NCBI GenBank assembly: GCA_017445015.1
Contig: JAFSVL010000059.1
Location: 1 to 64,000, forward strand
Length of the DNA stretch: 64,000 nucleotides
From: Bacteroidales bacterium
GTDB lineage: Bacteria; Bacteroidota; Bacteroidia; Bacteroidales; UBA932
Direction of reading: 5' to 3'
The translations under genes were made by a program, and so were the position numbers. A model generated the notes under the pieces. It worked only from the letters and a program-made list of their open reading frames with translations, ran no database searches and was not told where the DNA came from. Below, piece by piece: positions 62,484-64,000 of this stretch (position 1 is the first letter of the stretch; every line of letters starts with the position of its first letter).

Positions 62484-62940
62484 AAATGAATCAATAGTTT
62501 TATTCACCGACGGGGCGGCAAGCGGCAATCCGGGCCCCGGCGGATGGGGGGCTGTCCTGCTCTGCGGCCCGCTCAGGAAGGAAATGAGCGGCGGTTTTTC
62601 ACTCACGACCAATAACCGGATGGAACTGCTGGCTGTCATCAAGGGGCTGGAAGCCATCCGCTGGGAACGGGCTTTGGTCCATGTGTACAGCGACTCCACC
62701 TACGTCGTCAAGTCCGTGACCGAGGGCTGGCTGGACGGCTGGATCCTGCGGGGCTGGAAAAAGACGAAGAACGTGGACCTCTGGCAGCGCTTCCTCCCCC
62801 TGCGTGAACGGCACGAACTGCATTTCCATTGGGTGAAGGGACATGCCGACAACCCTGAAAACGAGCGCTGCGACCATCTTGCCGTCGCCGCCCGGGAAGC
62901 GCCCGGACTCCCGCCGGATGAAGGATACGAAAAAAATTGA
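62476..62940 (+). CDS. rnhA: Ribonuclease HI
   Basis: The 154-aa protein matches bacterial RNase HI in length and active site: Asp in LFTDGAASGNPGPGGWG, Glu in NNRMELLAVIKGL, Asp in VYSDSTYVVKSV, and Asp in NERCDHLAVAA near the C-terminus, with the basic-protrusion segment WILRGWKKTKNVDLW. It degrades RNA in RNA-DNA hybrids. Its ATG lies 6 nt after a -7 box. Confidence 0.95.
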   Translation: MTKNESIVLFTDGAASGNPGPGGWGAVLLCGPLRKEMSGGFSLTTNNRMELLAVIKGLEAIRWERALVHVYSDSTYVVKSVTEGWLDGWILRGWKKTKNVDLWQRFLPLRERHELHFHWVKGHADNPENERCDHLAVAAREAPGLPPDEGYEKN

Positions 62941-62948
62941 TATATTTG
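62941..62948 (+). promoter_or_regulatory. Probable -7 element of pdxA
   Basis: TATATTTG (perfect TAnnTTTG) begins immediately after the rnhA stop and ends 6 nt before the pdxA ATG at 62955. The -33 position lies in the rnhA 3' end and is weak. Confidence 0.5.
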
Positions 62949-62954
62949 CAGAAT

Positions 62955-63986
62955 ATGAATAAAGTTGTTGTGGGAATCACCCAGGGAGATTCCAATGGAA
63001 TCGGTTACGAGGTTATTATCAAGGCACTCTCAGATCCGCGCATCCTGGATATGTTTACGCCTGTCATTTACGGCTCCTCCAAACTTTTCGGATTCTACAA
63101 GAAACTGTTGCCGGAAATGGAGCATCTGGAGTGTTACGCCGTCAAGGAGGCCTCCGAAGCGAAGCCTAAGTGCATCAACATTGTCAACTGCCTGCCGGAC
63201 AGCGTTTTCGCCGAGCCCGGCAAAGCCACGGAGGAATCCGCCAAGGCTGCCATCACGGCCATCAACCGCGCCGTCGCGGACCTTAAGGCGGGCGTGATCG
63301 ATACCCTGGTGACGGGCCCCATCGACAAGCGGGCGATGACCGCCGACGGCTTCGGCTACGCCGGACACACGGACTTCTTCCGGGATGCCTTCGGCGTGAA
63401 GGATGTAACGATGCTGATGGTCAGCAGCCGCATCCGCCTGGGCGTCGTCACGGGCCATATCCCGCTGAAAGAGGTTCCTGCCGCCATCACTCAGGAACGG
63501 ATCCTTGGGAAACTGCGCCTGATGAGCGAATCCCTCAAACGGGATTTCGGTGTCGTGGAACCGCGTATCGCCGTACTCAGCCTCAATCCGCACAGCGGGG
63601 ACGGGGGCCTGCTCGGCAGTGAAGAGCAGGATGTCATCATCCCCGCTATCAGACAAGCCACGGAAGAGGGCCTGCTTGCCTTCGGCCCCTTCTCTCCCGA
63701 CGGTTACTTCGGGCTTTCGCATTATGAAAACTTCGACGCAACCCTCGCCATGTATCATGACCAGGGACTGGCGCCTTTCAAGACCATCGCCTTCGATGAC
63801 GGCGTGAATTATACTGCCGGACTTCCGGTCGTCCGCACCTCCCCGGACCACGGGACGGCTCCGGGCCTTGCCGGAAAAGGCGAAGCTGACGCCCGGTCCA
63901 TGCGGGCTGCCATCTTCGCCTCGATCGATATCCTGAACCACCGCAGACGCTGGGACCGGCTTCAGGAAAACAAACTGGCTATATAA
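62955..63986 (+). CDS. pdxA: 4-hydroxythreonine-4-phosphate dehydrogenase
   Basis: The ATG at 62955 (MNKVVVGITQGDSNGIGYE) is the start because a -7 box ends 6 nt before it; an upstream TTG in frame would lie before the promoter. The product is 343 aa. It has the N-terminal GDSNGIGYE motif (GDPAGIGPE in enterobacteria), TGPIDKRAM, the metal ligand in GHTDFFRDAF, LSLNPHSGDGGLLG, and AMYHDQGLAPFK. It acts in the DXP-dependent pathway of pyridoxal phosphate synthesis, whose product serves the two PLP enzymes also in this window. Confidence 0.95.
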   Translation: MNKVVVGITQGDSNGIGYEVIIKALSDPRILDMFTPVIYGSSKLFGFYKKLLPEMEHLECYAVKEASEAKPKCINIVNCLPDSVFAEPGKATEESAKAAITAINRAVADLKAGVIDTLVTGPIDKRAMTADGFGYAGHTDFFRDAFGVKDVTMLMVSSRIRLGVVTGHIPLKEVPAAITQERILGKLRLMSESLKRDFGVVEPRIAVLSLNPHSGDGGLLGSEEQDVIIPAIRQATEEGLLAFGPFSPDGYFGLSHYENFDATLAMYHDQGLAPFKTIAFDDGVNYTAGLPVVRTSPDHGTAPGLAGKGEADARSMRAAIFASIDILNHRRRWDRLQENKLAI

Positions 63987-64000
63987 GCCCGCCTTCCGGT

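Overview
The window is a GC-rich, tightly packed chromosomal segment from a member of the Bacteroidota, very probably the order Bacteroidales. The evidence is a SusC/SusD pair with BACON and fimbrillin-like lipoproteins, a serine palmitoyltransferase, an UpxY-type antiterminator, Bacteroidota-style promoters (TTTG or TTG, about 20 bp, TAnnTTTG) and few Shine-Dalgarno sequences. No rRNA, tRNA, CRISPR, prophage or insertion sequence was seen. No stretch longer than about 150 bases lacks a gene.

Region 1 (1-17,730, all minus strand, running off the left edge) is one polysaccharide-utilization-like operon. From a promoter near 17,720 it runs: fimbrillin-like/GLUG surface lipoprotein, fimbrillin-like lipoprotein, BACON lipoprotein with a decayed nuclease/phosphatase-like domain, SusC, SusD, small BACON lipoprotein, BACON/DUF5689 lipoprotein, a double sialidase-fold protein, a single sialidase-fold lipoprotein, and another fimbrillin-like lipoprotein cut by the window edge. 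The three sialidase-like modules are copies of one unit. No sialic acid catabolic genes accompany them, so the substrate is open.

Region 2 (17,730-22,900, minus) holds a probable sphingolipid pair (serine palmitoyltransferase and an SDR that may be 3-ketosphinganine reductase), translationally coupled to a PgpH-like HD phosphohydrolase and followed by a short trigger factor with no PPIase domain and an intrinsic terminator.

Region 3 (23,000-36,400) is housekeeping: phosphosugar mutase, FtsE-like ATPase, endonuclease III, a TPR protein with an outer-membrane barrel, and gyrB on the minus strand; a THUMP-like methyltransferase on the plus strand; then a MalY/PatB lyase, DUF3737 and rpmH. Two copies of an unusual nested palindrome lie here, one directly after gyrB and one between DUF3737 and malY. 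Their stems differ by compensatory changes around an identical 15-nt single-stranded segment. This is the most novel signal in the window.

Region 4 (36,400-49,700): a minus operon lactate permease, polA, ECF sigma, rsmG (rpmH follows with its own promoter), divergent from a D-lactate dehydrogenase/Fe-S fusion, an MsbA-like ABC exporter, VanZ and a large secreted amidase/golvesin protein on the plus strand.

Region 5 (49,700-62,480, minus) is a surface polysaccharide precursor and export locus: rmlD, rmlA, rmlB, upxY, gmd, fcl, a PF14907 nucleotidyltransferase-like gene, wza, wzc, a CapD/PglF-like dehydratase and a second PF14907 gene. rmlC, glycosyltransferases, flippase and polymerase are not in the window. 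rnhA and pdxA close the window on the plus strand. Several genes start 4-8 nt after a TAnnTTTG box and are probably transcribed with almost no leader.
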